The position numbers and the translations under genes were made by a program. From assembly GCA_040385105.1 (NCBI GenBank), contig JAZKHY010000036.1:4423-68422 (forward strand): a DNA stretch of 64,000 nucleotides. The letters run 5' to 3'. This stretch comes from JACMQX01 sp040385105. GTDB lineage: Bacteria; Pseudomonadota; Gammaproteobacteria; Burkholderiales; Burkholderiaceae_C. Shown piece after piece: positions 7,121 through 15,908 of this stretch; the first letter of the stretch is position 1; each line of letters starts with the position of its first letter. The notes below the pieces were generated by a model, which did no database searches, was not told the DNA's origin, and was given only the letters and a program-made list of their open reading frames with translations.

Positions 7121-7462
7121 TTACCGCTTCTTCTCCCTCCCCCGCCCCGCCTCCAGCTCCCGCGCCAGCTTCCACGCCGCCGCGTCGTCCCGCACCCACT
7201 CCCCGTCGCGCCGATAGGTGCAGGTGGCGGCGTTGCTGCCGTTGCGCAGGTCGCCTGTGAAGCGGTAGGTCACCACGTAGTAGGTGGCGTAGTTGCCCAG
7301 CGCGGAGAAGCTCACGGCCTTGACCTTGAGGTCCTGCGGGACCAGCAGCGCCAGGCGCTGGAGGCAGTCGGCCTCCACCCGCGCCTGCGACAGGCCGGAT
7401 TGCGCCAGCGTGGCCGCAGGCAGTGCGCAACAGAATGCAAGGCAGGCGAGGTGTCGTCTCAT
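7121..7462 (-). CDS. small secreted protein, unknown function
   Basis: This 113-residue protein has a clear signal peptide: MRRHLACLAFCCALPAATLA, cleaved after ALA-Q near residue 20. The mature part has one conserved-looking block, SALGNYATYYVVTYRF, followed by GDLRNGSNAATCTYRR, and two cysteines that could pair. The C-terminus is basic (GRGREKKR). It is probably periplasmic. Similar short proteins are common as uncharacterised members in Comamonadaceae. It is divergent from the GNAT gene, with only about 30 bp between starts, so the promoters must overlap. Confidence 0.6.
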   Translation of the reverse strand: MRRHLACLAFCCALPAATLAQSGLSQARVEADCLQRLALLVPQDLKVKAVSFSALGNYATYYVVTYRFTGDLRNGSNAATCTYRRDGEWVRDDAAAWKLARELEAGRGREKKR

Positions 7463-7492
7463 GCCTGCATTTTCACCCGTAAGATGGCCATC

Positions 7493-8020
7493 ATGAAGAA
7501 GAAAACAGCAACAGGCATCGCCATCACCCCCGCCAACGTCAGCGACGTGCCGCTCATCCTCGGCTTCATCCGCGAGCTGGCCATTTACGAGAAGGCCGAG
7601 CATGAAGTCGTGGCCGGCGAGGCGGAAATCCGCCGTTCGCTGTTCGGCGAAAAGCCCCGTGCCCATGCGCTGATGTGTCGGGTTGACGGCGTGCCTTGCG
7701 GCTTTGCCATTTACTTCTTCAACTACTCCACCTGGCAGGGCCGGCAGGGCCTTTACCTGGAAGACCTGTATGTCTCGCCGGCCCACCGCCACGCGGGCGC
7801 CGGCAAGGCCATGCTGCAGCATCTGGCGCGCATCGCGGTGGCCAACGAGTGCGGGCGCTTTGAGTGGAGCGTGCTCGACTGGAACGAGCCGGCCATCCGC
7901 TTCTACAAGGGCATTGGGGCCGTGGCCATGGATGAATGGGTGCGCTACCGCCTGGCGGGGCAGGCGCTGGCAGACTTTGCGGGCGGCGGCGGGTCGCCCG
8001 CGCCGGCTGTCGCCACATAA
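7493..8020 (+). CDS. GNAT N-acetyltransferase, diamine/spermidine acetyltransferase type
   Basis: This GNAT-fold acetyltransferase of about 175 residues transfers acetyl from acetyl-CoA to an amine. It has the family order IRELAIYEKAEHEV, FAIYFFNYSTWQG, LYLEDLYVSP (beta4), RHAGAGKAM (the acetyl-CoA pyrophosphate loop, a variant of RxxGxG) and WNEPAIRFYKGIGA. The FYxxxGA ending and YEK block are typical of SSAT-like diamine acetyltransferases. The start at 7493 has AAGATGG at suitable spacing; ATG 7484 is an alternative. Its last 76 bp overlap, tail to tail, the NTF2-like gene on the other strand. Confidence 0.8.
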   Translation: MKKKTATGIAITPANVSDVPLILGFIRELAIYEKAEHEVVAGEAEIRRSLFGEKPRAHALMCRVDGVPCGFAIYFFNYSTWQGRQGLYLEDLYVSPAHRHAGAGKAMLQHLARIAVANECGRFEWSVLDWNEPAIRFYKGIGAVAMDEWVRYRLAGQALADFAGGGGSPAPAVAT

Positions 8021-8400
8021 AGCTCGCCCTGGATGCGCCAGCCAGCCTCTGTCCGGACCCACTGCGCCATGTAGCGCCCGCGCAGTTCGATGGGCCCCTG
8101 GGGCTCCGTCCAGCTGCCCGCCCAGTCACCTTCCTCGCAGGCCATGCCCCAGGCTTGCATGACGGCGACCGCCGAGGGTGTGCGGACCCACACCGTGTCG
8201 GGCCGGCGCGCAAACTGGGCGATGTAGAAGCTGCGGTTGGCCTCTGCCCCCGCGAGCTGGGCGGAGGTCGAGCCCAGCACATGGATGTTGTCCATCCAGT
8301 GGCAGGCGATGGCATCAATGTCCTTGCGCGCGATCGCCAGGTTGGAGGCCGCGCGTGCGCTGCGGATCAGTGCCTCGTCGGAGACTGCCTCCATACTCAT
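7945..8400 (-). CDS. NTF2-like (SnoaL/DUF4440-type) protein
   Basis: This 151-residue cone-shaped NTF2-superfamily protein has the typical N-terminal helix followed by KDIDAIACHWMDNIHVLGS, a central strand block (FARRPDTVWVRTPSAV) and the closing sheet GRYMAQWVRTEAGWRIQGELYVA. Such proteins act as small-molecule isomerases or dehydratases, or as ligand binders. Its ATG overlaps the stop of the D-aminoacylase gene (ATGA at 8397-8400), so the two are translationally coupled and probably serve the same pathway. The C-terminal 25 residues, rich in Pro and Ala, lie antisense to the acetyltransferase gene and may be a dispensable extension. Confidence 0.7.
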   Translation of the reverse strand: MSMEAVSDEALIRSARAASNLAIARKDIDAIACHWMDNIHVLGSTSAQLAGAEANRSFYIAQFARRPDTVWVRTPSAVAVMQAWGMACEEGDWAGSWTEPQGPIELRGRYMAQWVRTEAGWRIQGELYVATAGAGDPPPPAKSASACPARR

Positions 8401-9860
8401 GCCGCCGCCTTGTCCCTGCGTGTGATCACCTGCCCGCTGCGTGCGCCGCTGTGCGCTCCGCCGTGCCAGGTGATGGTGCCGTTGACGATGACGGTGTCGA
8501 TGCCTTGCGCCGCCTGGGCCGGCGCCTCGTAGCTCGCGGTGTCGCGGACGGTCAGTGCATCAAAGACCACCACGTCGGCATGCTGCCCCACCTTGAGCGT
8601 GCCCCGGCCCTGCAGGCCGAAGTTGCGGGCGGTCAGGCCGGTCATCTTCCACACGGCGGTCTCCAGCGGGAAAAGGCCGATGTCGCGGCTGTAGTGGCCG
8701 AGCACGCGCGGGAAGGTGCCCCACAGGCGCGGGTGCGGCTTGTCGCCCAGCGGGATGCCGTCGGAGCCGATCATGGTGTCGTCAAACGCCAGCACCCGCT
8801 GCACGTCGTCTTCGTCCATCATGAAATAGATGGCGGTGCCGGGCTGCAGCCGGAGCGCCGCCTCTTCCTTGGCCACGCCCCAATCTTTCGCAATGTCGGC
8901 CAGGTCGCGGCCGGCGCATTCCGGGTGCGGCTCGCTGCTGGCAATGAGCACGCGGCCGTCCAGCATGCCGCGGTCAGTGCGGATCATGGTGGAGCCTGCG
9001 GTGTAGGGGTAGCAGTCGAGCGACACGCACTGGTGCTTCATCGTCTCTTTGATGAGCGGCAGCGTCACCTTGGTCTTGCCGAAGTTGAGTGCATGCATGG
9101 CCTTGTGGTGCGACAGCACCACCGGCACGCCGAGCGCGCGGCCAATGGCAAAGCTTTCTTCCATCGCTTCCATGATTTTGTCGGACTCATCGCGCATATG
9201 CGTCACATACAGCGCCCCGCGCTCGGCCAACGGCCGGCCCACCTCGATGATCTCTTCCATCGTCGCCTGCGTGGCTGTGGCGTAGAAGGTGCCGGTGGAC
9301 ATGCCGATCGCGCCGGCCTGCATCGCTTCTTCCACCAGTGCACGCATGGCGGTTGCCTCGGCTTCTGTGGCCGGCCTTTGCAGGTCGCTCATCGTCACCG
9401 CGCGAAGGGTCGAGTGGCCGACCATGGCGGCCACATTCACCGACGAGGGGCTGGCACGCAGCGCATCGAGGTAGGCGCGGAAGGTGGTGAAGCGGCCCTC
9501 GGCGGGCGCGTCGATCAGGTTCAGCGGCATCGGCAGGTCCATGTCGGCGCGCAGCGGTGCCGCGCTGACGCCGCAATTGCCGGTGATCACGGTGGTGACG
9601 CCCTGCGAGACCTTGAACGGCATGGCTGCGCTGGACAGCACCGCCTGGTCGTCATGCGTGTGCGAGTCGATGAAGCCGGGCGCGACGATGCGGCCGGTGG
9701 CATCCAGCGTGCGGCCGGCGGTGGCATGGCGCAGGTCGCCGATGGCAGCGATGAGGCCGTTGCTGATGCCGACATCGGCATCAAAGCGCGGCGCCTTGGT
9801 GCCGTCAATGACGGTGCCGCCGTGGATCAGCAAGTCGAAATGGGTGGGAGGCTTGTTCAT
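8397..9860 (-). CDS. N-acyl-D-amino-acid deacylase (D-aminoacylase) family amidohydrolase
   Basis: This 487-residue metal-dependent amidohydrolase removes the N-acyl group from D-amino acids. The first metal ligands are in DSHTHDD (H67, H69). The D-aminoacylase hallmark ITGNCGVS places the bridging cysteine at C96, and HMRDE supplies a further active-site segment. Length and order match characterised D-aminoacylases and the DAN family. The start at 9860 is the first ATG before the FDLLIHGGTV strand. It is followed by the coupled NTF2-like gene and divergent from a LysR gene, its probable regulator. The D-amino-acid dehydrogenase-like gene about 10 kb away could use its product. Confidence 0.8.
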   Translation of the reverse strand: MNKPPTHFDLLIHGGTVIDGTKAPRFDADVGISNGLIAAIGDLRHATAGRTLDATGRIVAPGFIDSHTHDDQAVLSSAAMPFKVSQGVTTVITGNCGVSAAPLRADMDLPMPLNLIDAPAEGRFTTFRAYLDALRASPSSVNVAAMVGHSTLRAVTMSDLQRPATEAEATAMRALVEEAMQAGAIGMSTGTFYATATQATMEEIIEVGRPLAERGALYVTHMRDESDKIMEAMEESFAIGRALGVPVVLSHHKAMHALNFGKTKVTLPLIKETMKHQCVSLDCYPYTAGSTMIRTDRGMLDGRVLIASSEPHPECAGRDLADIAKDWGVAKEEAALRLQPGTAIYFMMDEDDVQRVLAFDDTMIGSDGIPLGDKPHPRLWGTFPRVLGHYSRDIGLFPLETAVWKMTGLTARNFGLQGRGTLKVGQHADVVVFDALTVRDTASYEAPAQAAQGIDTVIVNGTITWHGGAHSGARSGQVITRRDKAAA

Positions 9861-9872
9861 GGGTGAGTCGTT

Positions 9873-9896
9873 TTGCACAACGCCCATTCTGCGCAA
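9873..9896. promoter_or_regulatory. possible LysR operator between D-aminoacylase and lysR
   Basis: Within the 168-bp divergent region, TTGCACAACGC and CTGCGCAA form an imperfect dyad (TTGC at one end, GCAA at the other) close to the D-aminoacylase start. The spacing and position suit a LysR-type regulatory site, but the match is weak and is offered on position alone. Confidence 0.25.
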
Positions 9897-10028
9897 CGCC
9901 ACGCGCAGGCAAGCGACAAAAGGCAGCTTCTATCCGCCAAACAGGCCAGGCATGGCCGCAAGCCGGGACCGGTCCGCACGGGGATGGCTCACAATCGCTT
10001 TGCATTCACCCCCACGGAAGGCACGTCG

Positions 10029-10919
10029 ATGAAATTCAGCCAGTTGCGCGCATTCCTCAGCGTGGTCGAACATGGAAGCATTCGCGGCGCCGCCCGTGCC
10101 CTGGGCCTGACCCAACCCGCCGTCACCCAGTCGATGCGCGAGCTTGAAGCCTCACTCGACGTACCCCTGCTGCAGCGCGGGACGGCCGGCGTCGAGCTGA
10201 CGGTCTATGGCAAGTCCCTGGCGCGCCGGGCCAACGTGATCGAGAGCGAGATGGAGCGTGCCGTGGCCGAGATCCATGGCATCCGCGATGGCAGCTCGGG
10301 CCTGATCAACATTGCCATCTCGACGGCCGTCGCGCTGCAGATCCTGCCGAAGGCATTTGCCCGCTTCCGCCTCAGGTTTCCCCATGTGGAAGTGAGGCTC
10401 AACGAGGCCTCCATCCCCAACACGCTGCCCCGCCTCCTGGATGGCTCATGCGACTACATGATCTCCCATGTGCTGCCGGACACGCTCGGCGACTGGCATG
10501 CCGAGCGCATCTACCAGGCCTCGATGATCGGTGCCGCGCGTATCGGCCACCCTGTGTTGTCGGCCGCAAGCATCGATGAGTTCGCGGGCTGGGAATGGCT
10601 GCTGCCCTATGACGATGAGAGCGCGCCAGGCCTGGTGCGCCAGTTGTTCGCCACAACCCCGATGCCTGCGCCGAAAAGGGTGGTTCGATGCACTTCGTCG
10701 GCGATGGCCTTGAAGATGGTGGGCGCGTCCGACCTGTTGAGCGTCTTTGTGGACACGATGGAAAAGGACGAATTCCCCCACTACGGGATCGCACGGATTC
10801 CCTTGCTTGGCTCGCTCGCCGCACTGGACATCTGTGTGATCTCCCGCCCTGGCTCGGTGTTCACGCCTGCCGCCGAGAACTTCCTGGATTGCCTCCGGAA
10901 GGAGGGCGCTTTCAGCTGA
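10029..10919 (+). CDS. LysR-family transcriptional regulator
   Basis: This 296-residue regulator has an N-terminal winged helix-turn-helix (MKFSQLRAFLSVVEHGSIRG, then AARALGLTQPAVTQSMRELE) and a C-terminal periplasmic-binding-protein-like effector domain beginning near GLINIAIST. Length is normal for the family. The ATG at 10029 directly begins the HTH; the frame upstream is non-homologous. It is divergent from the D-aminoacylase/NTF2 operon, the usual arrangement for a LysR activator and its target, and about 100 bp upstream of the DUF2817 gene on the same strand. The inducer is unknown, perhaps an N-acyl amino acid. Confidence 0.88.
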   Translation: MKFSQLRAFLSVVEHGSIRGAARALGLTQPAVTQSMRELEASLDVPLLQRGTAGVELTVYGKSLARRANVIESEMERAVAEIHGIRDGSSGLINIAISTAVALQILPKAFARFRLRFPHVEVRLNEASIPNTLPRLLDGSCDYMISHVLPDTLGDWHAERIYQASMIGAARIGHPVLSAASIDEFAGWEWLLPYDDESAPGLVRQLFATTPMPAPKRVVRCTSSAMALKMVGASDLLSVFVDTMEKDEFPHYGIARIPLLGSLAALDICVISRPGSVFTPAAENFLDCLRKEGAFS

Positions 10920-11022
10920 CAAGCGGTGCTTATCACCCCCCAATAATTCTTGTCTTTCGCACCTCGTTTCCAACACCTAGTATTGCGGCGCACACAGCGT
11001 CAGCAACCAAGGAAACGAGCAG

Positions 11023-12102
11023 ATGGAACCGTTCAAGCACTTCGCCGCCAACTACGCGCAAGCCCGCGCGAATTTTCAAGAAGCAGCCCGCCAGGCGAAG
11101 CTGGGCGTGACCGGGCACACCATCCCGGGCGTGCTCGGGGCGCAGGGCGAAGCACTGTCCATGGACACCTGCCTGTTCGGCAACCCCGGCGCGGACAAGC
11201 TGCTCATCGTCACCTCCGGCATTCACGGCGTGGAGGGCTTCTGCGGCTCGGGCTGCCAGTCCGCGCTGCTGTCGGACACCGGCCTGCTGGAGCGGGCGGC
11301 GCAGGGTGAAACCAGCATCCTCTTCGTTCACGCGGTCAACCCGTTCGGCTTTTCACACTTGCGGCGTGTCAATGAAGACAACGTTGACTTGAACCGCAAC
11401 TTTGTGTCTTTCGGCGAGCCGCAGCAAGCCAACCCTGTCTATGCCGAGCTGGAGCCGCTGCTGCTCCCGGATAGCTGGCCGCCCTCCGGCGAGGTGCTGT
11501 CCCGGCTGGACGCGTGGCTCGCGGCAAACGGCGTTGACAACTACGGGCAGGCTGTCTTCCAGGGGCAGTACGACTCGCCCGGCGGCATGTTCTTCGGTGG
11601 CAACAAGCCGACCTGGAGCAACTCCACCATTCGCCATGTCGTCCGGTCCGCCGGCCAGGCTGCGAAGCAGATTGGCTGGATAGACCTGCACACAGGCCTA
11701 GGCCCCCGGGGCCATTGCGAAAAGGTCTTCATGGGAGGGCCGGGCGAGCTCGACAGGGCCCGGGCGTGGTGGGGCTCCGACGTCATCGCAACAAACCGTG
11801 ATGACTCGGTCATGTATGAAATCAACGGGCCGATGGTCTCCATCCTGGCGGAGGAATGCCCGGGCGCGGAACCGACGACCATCGCCCTGGAGTTCGGCAC
11901 GGTCACCTTCCTCAAGATGATTGACGGGCTCAGGGCCGACCACTTCTTCTGGCGAAGCGGCGATGCTGCAGACCCCGGGATGAAGCTGCGCGCTTCCCAT
12001 GAACTGAAGGCCTGCTTCTATGTGGACGCCCCTGACTGGCAGGGCATGGTGTACGGGCAAGCCAGGACGGCGGTGCTTCAGGCACTGTGCGGCCTGGCAT
12101 GA
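11023..12102 (+). CDS. DUF2817 family M14-like metallo-carboxypeptidase/deacylase
   Basis: This 359-residue DUF2817 protein is related to M14 zinc carboxypeptidases and succinylglutamate desuccinylase-type deacylases. The metal motif HxxE is GIHGVEGF (H68, E71), and the substrate-binding block NEDNVDLNRNF follows near residue 117. The third metal ligand is probably in IDLHTGLGPRGH near residue 222. It should hydrolyse an amide or peptide bond next to a carboxylate. There is no signal peptide, so it acts in the cytoplasm. It sits in the D-aminoacylase/DJ-1 supercluster and is followed at 47 bp by the first isonitrile-hydratase-like gene, probably in one transcript. Confidence 0.75.
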   Translation: MEPFKHFAANYAQARANFQEAARQAKLGVTGHTIPGVLGAQGEALSMDTCLFGNPGADKLLIVTSGIHGVEGFCGSGCQSALLSDTGLLERAAQGETSILFVHAVNPFGFSHLRRVNEDNVDLNRNFVSFGEPQQANPVYAELEPLLLPDSWPPSGEVLSRLDAWLAANGVDNYGQAVFQGQYDSPGGMFFGGNKPTWSNSTIRHVVRSAGQAAKQIGWIDLHTGLGPRGHCEKVFMGGPGELDRARAWWGSDVIATNRDDSVMYEINGPMVSILAEECPGAEPTTIALEFGTVTFLKMIDGLRADHFFWRSGDAADPGMKLRASHELKACFYVDAPDWQGMVYGQARTAVLQALCGLA

Positions 12103-12148
12103 GCAACCATTTTTTGGGCAACAACTTCTTCGTGCTTGGAGGCACACC

Positions 12149-12847
12149 ATGACTACACACATCGGCATGATCATTTTCCCCGGCATGACCGCGCTTGACT
12201 TCGGCGGCCCGCTCGAAGTGTTCGGGCGCATGCCAGACACCCAGGTGCATGTCCTCGCCAAGTCGATGGACCCGGTCAAGACCGACCTCGGCTTCCTTCA
12301 ACTGCCGACACTCCGGCTGTCAGAAGCGCCAAAGCTGGATCTGCTGTTCATCGGGGGAGGGCCGGGCACCACCACGTTGATGGAAGACGCAGAGGTGGTG
12401 GATTTCCTGAGGACTCGTGCGCCCGATGCCCGGTGGATCACATCTGTTTGTACCGGCGCATTGGTCCTGGGCGCAGCGGGGCTCCTGCGCGGCTACCGGG
12501 CTTCAACCCATTGGGCGGCCATGGGCGTGCTGCCCTGGTTTGGAGCGACTGCAGTCGAAGAGCGCGTAGTCGTTGACCGCAACCGCATCACCGGCGGCGG
12601 CGTGACGGCGGGGATCGACTTTGGCCTGGTCGTGGCAGGTATCCTGCGCGGCGAAGACGTCGCACGCAAGACCCAGCTCGTTCTGGAATATGACCCTGCG
12701 CCGCCCTTCCAGTCAGGCTCGCCACGCACGGCTGCGCCGGAGCTGGTGCAGTCGGTGCGGGATCAGTTGGGCGCAGGGACGCAAGCCCGGCTGGCAACCG
12801 CAGAACGCGTCGCCACACGCAACGGCTGGCCGCGGCCTGCGCCCTGA
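12149..12847 (+). CDS. DJ-1/PfpI protein, isonitrile hydratase (InhA)-like, copy 1
   Basis: This 232-residue DJ-1-fold protein belongs to the isocyanide hydratase group. The nucleophile elbow is SVCTGALVLGAAGLL with C101, and D17 lies in MTALDFGGP, the same numbering as Cys101 and Asp17 of characterised Pseudomonas isocyanide hydratase. It would convert an isonitrile to an N-formamide. The HW after the elbow and GGGVTAGIDF are also typical. The start at 12149 is supported by TTGGAGG six bases upstream. It is paralogous to the protein at 13965, with a GlxA-type regulator between them on the other strand. Confidence 0.8.
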   Translation: MTTHIGMIIFPGMTALDFGGPLEVFGRMPDTQVHVLAKSMDPVKTDLGFLQLPTLRLSEAPKLDLLFIGGGPGTTTLMEDAEVVDFLRTRAPDARWITSVCTGALVLGAAGLLRGYRASTHWAAMGVLPWFGATAVEERVVVDRNRITGGGVTAGIDFGLVVAGILRGEDVARKTQLVLEYDPAPPFQSGSPRTAAPELVQSVRDQLGAGTQARLATAERVATRNGWPRPAP

Positions 12848-12890
12848 GCAGGGCTGGCCGCACCACGCCATGCCTTCATTCAAGGGCCCC

Positions 12891-13877
12891 TCAGTTCTGC
12901 AGCTCCGGGTGGCTGCGGCAATGCAGCTCGCGGAACAGCAGCGGCGTCATGCCGAAGCGCCGGTCGAATGCCTTGGACAGCTGCGCGCCGGTCAGGTAGC
13001 CGGTGCGTGCAGCGATTTCCTTGAGCGACATGCCGGCTGCCAGCAGCGTGCGGGTCTGGTCCAGCCGCAGGGTTTCCACAAAGCGCGCAGGCGTCTCGCC
13101 GGTGCTTTTGGTGAACCTGCGCAGGAAGGTGCGCTCGGACATCGACACCTTCTCGGCCAGGCGCGGCACATCCAGCTGCTGCGACAGGTTCTCGCGCATC
13201 CAGTGGATCAGCGTGGCAAACGGCGCATCCGCATGGGACTGCGCATTGAGCACCGGGCTGAACTGCGACTGGTAGCCGGGGCGGCGTGCATACAGCACCA
13301 GGCGCTTGGCAATGGTGTGGGCCACCGCGTTGCCCAGGTCCGCCGCCACCATTTCCAGGCTCATGTCGATCCCGGTGGTGACGCCGGCGGAGGTCCACAG
13401 CCGGCCGTCGTTGACGAACAGCGCGTTGGTGTCCACCTCGACATCCTGGCACTGCTCGGCCAGGCTGGCGCATGCCGACCAGTGGGTGGCCACGCGCTTG
13501 CCGCCCAGCAGCCCGAAGTGCGCGAGCGCAAAAGTGCCGGTGCAGATGGAGCCATAGCGCCGCGCATTCTTGCTGGCCTGCACCGCCCATTTGCGCACCG
13601 ATGCATCGGCCACCAGCCCTTCCAGGCCCGTGTTGTCGCCGCCCGCGACCAGCAGGGTGTCGATGGAGCCGGGCGGCACGTCCTTCACTGCCCTGGTCAT
13701 CATGACCACGGCGCTGCTGGTCTGGATGGCCCCGCCTTCGGCCGAAAGGATGTGCACCTTGTAGTGGGCCTTGCCCAGGGCATCGTTGCCGGCCTCGAAC
13801 ACCATGGCGGGGCCGGTGACGTCCAGCACCTGGCAGCGCGGGAAGGTAAGTATGGCGACGTTGAGTGGTTTGGACAT
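12891..13877 (-). CDS. GlxA-family transcriptional regulator (DJ-1 domain plus AraC HTH), copy 1
   Basis: This 328-residue regulator has an N-terminal DJ-1/PfpI-like domain (residues 1 to about 200, including SICTGTFALAHFGLL and GVTTGIDMSLEM) and a C-terminal double AraC HTH (from about 225; LAEKVSMSERTFLRRF, LKEIAARTGYLTGAQLSKAF). This is the GlxA/FtrA architecture. It is divergent from the second isonitrile-hydratase-like gene and the ABC transporter operon, with 87 bp between starts, so it is the natural candidate regulator. Its sensing domain is the same fold as the enzymes on either side, so it may recognise a related ligand. Confidence 0.85.
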   Translation of the reverse strand: MSKPLNVAILTFPRCQVLDVTGPAMVFEAGNDALGKAHYKVHILSAEGGAIQTSSAVVMMTRAVKDVPPGSIDTLLVAGGDNTGLEGLVADASVRKWAVQASKNARRYGSICTGTFALAHFGLLGGKRVATHWSACASLAEQCQDVEVDTNALFVNDGRLWTSAGVTTGIDMSLEMVAADLGNAVAHTIAKRLVLYARRPGYQSQFSPVLNAQSHADAPFATLIHWMRENLSQQLDVPRLAEKVSMSERTFLRRFTKSTGETPARFVETLRLDQTRTLLAAGMSLKEIAARTGYLTGAQLSKAFDRRFGMTPLLFRELHCRSHPELQN

Positions 13878-13964
13878 TGGCGGATATTAGCCTGCGTTTG
13901 TCATTTACGCCAAGTGCTTCCGTTCCCACAATCGCTTACCGAACAACACAGACAAAGCGATCTC
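13878..13964. promoter_or_regulatory. divergent control region of GlxA-type regulator and transporter operon
   Basis: These 87 bp separate two divergent starts, so both promoters and any operator must lie here. It includes an AT-richer run around 13890-13915 (TATTAGCC, TTGTCATTTACGCC). I see no strong ribosome-binding site before the ATG at 13965 and no convincing palindrome. Confidence 0.4.
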
Positions 13965-14660
13965 ATGAACGACACCCTGCACATTGGTTTCCTGGTTTTC
14001 CCCAAAGTCACGCAGCTCGACCTCATGGGCCCGGCGCAGGTGCTGAGCCGTGTGCCCGGTGCCAAAGTCCACCTCGCCTGGAAGGCCATGGAGCCGCTGA
14101 TGACGGACGTCGGGTTCAGCGTCAACCCGACCGTGACCTTCGCCGATGCGCCGCAGTTTGATGTGCTCTGCGTGCCGGGCGGCTTTGGCGTGGTGGACCA
14201 GCTGAACGACGAGGTCACCATGGCCTTCCTGCGTGCCCAGGGGGGTGCGGCGCGCTACGTCACTTCCGTCTGCAACGGCTCGCTGCTGCTGGGCGCGGCG
14301 GGGCTCATCAACGGCTACAAGTCGGCCTGCCACTGGATGTGGCGGCATTACCTGCCGCAGTTCGGCGCCGAGCCGGTGGCGGCGCGGGTGGTGCGCGACC
14401 GCAACCGGCTCTCGGGCGGCGGCGTGACCTCTGGCATTGATTTCGCTTTCACCATGGCTGCAGAACTGGTGGGCGAGGAAGCTGCACGGATGATCCAGCT
14501 GGGTATCGAATACGACCCCCAGCCGCCATTCGACTGTGGCTCACCCGAGAAAGCCGGTGCGGAGCGTGTGGCGCGCGCCCGTTCGGCACAGGAGGCAGCA
14601 CTCCCGGCCATCGAAGCCCGGATTGCGGAGGCAGCCCAACGACTTTCGCGCCAGCATTGA
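13965..14660 (+). CDS. DJ-1/PfpI protein, isonitrile hydratase-like, copy 2
   Basis: This 231-residue paralogue of the protein at 12149 has the same landmarks: D19 in LDLMGP and the elbow SVCNGSLLLGAAGLI with C103, followed by CHW and GGGVTSGIDF. It is the first gene of an apparent operon with the branched-chain-amino-acid-type ABC transporter and D-amino-acid dehydrogenase-like gene (33 bp to the binding-protein gene). Thr after the nucleophile in copy 1 is Asn here, so the two may differ in substrate or one may be a regulator-like sensor. Isonitrile hydration is inferred from family, not shown. Confidence 0.75.
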   Translation: MNDTLHIGFLVFPKVTQLDLMGPAQVLSRVPGAKVHLAWKAMEPLMTDVGFSVNPTVTFADAPQFDVLCVPGGFGVVDQLNDEVTMAFLRAQGGAARYVTSVCNGSLLLGAAGLINGYKSACHWMWRHYLPQFGAEPVAARVVRDRNRLSGGGVTSGIDFAFTMAAELVGEEAARMIQLGIEYDPQPPFDCGSPEKAGAERVARARSAQEAALPAIEARIAEAAQRLSRQH

Positions 14661-14693
14661 CCACAACCCATGAACCTTGATTGAGGAATTCCC

Positions 14694-15908
14694 ATGAAAT
14701 CCAGTATCCGCAAATGCATCATCGCCGCCGCCCTGGCAGCCGCGTTCCCCGCGTTCGGCCAGATCTCGGACGGCGTCGTCAAGCTGGGCGTCATCAACGA
14801 CCAGTCGGGCCCTTACTCGTCTTTGACCGGGCCGGGCTCGGTGCTCGCAGTGCAGATGGCCGTGGAGGACATGAAACAGCAGCTCGGCGCCATCAAGGTA
14901 GAGGTGCTGGCCGCTGACCACCAGAACAAGCCCGACATCGGCCTGACGGTGGTCAAGCGCTGGTTCGACGTGGACAAGGTGGATGCGGTGATGGACATCG
15001 CCAACTCCGCCGTTGCGCTGGGTGTGCAGACCGTCATCAAGGAAAAGAACAAGATCGCGCTGTACGGCATCATCGGCACCACCGAGCTGACCGGCAAGCA
15101 GTGCGCCAAAACCGGCTTCTCGTGGGTGCACGATGCCTATGCGCTGGTCTCCGGCCCGGTCAAGACGCTGACGCGGGGCGGGGCAGACACCTGGTACTTC
15201 GTGGGCGCCGACTTTGCGTTCGGCAAGAACATGGTGATGGAAGCCAAGACGCTCGTGGCTGCCAGCGGCGGCAAGAGCCTGGGCGAGATCTACCACCCGA
15301 TGAGCGCCACGGATTACAGCTCGTTCCTGCTGCAGGCGCAAAGCTCGGGTGCCAAGGTGGTGGCATTCGCCAACGCCGGCGCCCAGCTGGTCAACTCGAT
15401 GAAGCAATGGAAGGAGTTCGGCATGCAGGGCGGCAAGCAGCGGCCGGTGGCCACGCTGCTGTCGGTGGCCGATGTGCATGCGGCGGGCCTTGACGTGATG
15501 GAAGGCCTGTCGGCCACCACCGCGTTCTACTGGGACCGCGACGACCAGACCCGCGCATTCTCCCGGCGGTTCTTCGAGCGCTTCAAGGCCATGCCCACGG
15601 AATCGCAGGCCGGTATGTATTCCGCCACCACCCACTACCTCAAGGCTGTCATTGCCACGAAGACCGATGCGACGGACGCAGTGGCCGCAAAAATGCGCAG
15701 CACCCCGGTGAACGACATGTTCGCCAAGAACGCGATGCTGCGCGACGACGGCAAGCTGGCGCATGACTTCCTGCTGGTCACCGTCAAGTCCAAGGCCGAT
15801 TCGAAATCGCCATGGGACTACTACAAGGTCAACAACGTCGTGTCTCCCAACGATGCGTTCACGCCCCTGAGCGCCAGCGAATGCCCCCTGGTAGCCAAGT
15901 CCAAATGA
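14694..15908 (+). CDS. ABC transporter substrate-binding protein, branched-chain amino acid/amide type
   Basis: This 404-residue periplasmic binding protein has a signal peptide (MKSSIRKCIIAAALAAAFPAFG, cleaved before QISDG). The mature start, VVKLGVINDQSGPYSSL, is the hallmark of the LivJ/UrtA/amide-binding family, and ADHQNKPDIGL follows. It captures an amino acid, amide, urea-like or aromatic ligand in the periplasm for the permease at 17360 and the two ATPases. The stop overlaps the ATG of the first ATPase (ATGA). Its operon partners suggest an amino-acid derivative, but the ligand is not predictable. Confidence 0.85.
   Translation: MKSSIRKCIIAAALAAAFPAFGQISDGVVKLGVINDQSGPYSSLTGPGSVLAVQMAVEDMKQQLGAIKVEVLAADHQNKPDIGLTVVKRWFDVDKVDAVMDIANSAVALGVQTVIKEKNKIALYGIIGTTELTGKQCAKTGFSWVHDAYALVSGPVKTLTRGGADTWYFVGADFAFGKNMVMEAKTLVAASGGKSLGEIYHPMSATDYSSFLLQAQSSGAKVVAFANAGAQLVNSMKQWKEFGMQGGKQRPVATLLSVADVHAAGLDVMEGLSATTAFYWDRDDQTRAFSRRFFERFKAMPTESQAGMYSATTHYLKAVIATKTDATDAVAAKMRSTPVNDMFAKNAMLRDDGKLAHDFLLVTVKSKADSKSPWDYYKVNNVVSPNDAFTPLSASECPLVAKSK

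Noticed and set aside
12621..13964. Long plus-strand frame leading into the second DJ-1 gene
   Set aside because: It is antisense to the GlxA-type regulator and has the His/Gln/Arg-rich look of a shadow frame; the real start is ATG 13965.
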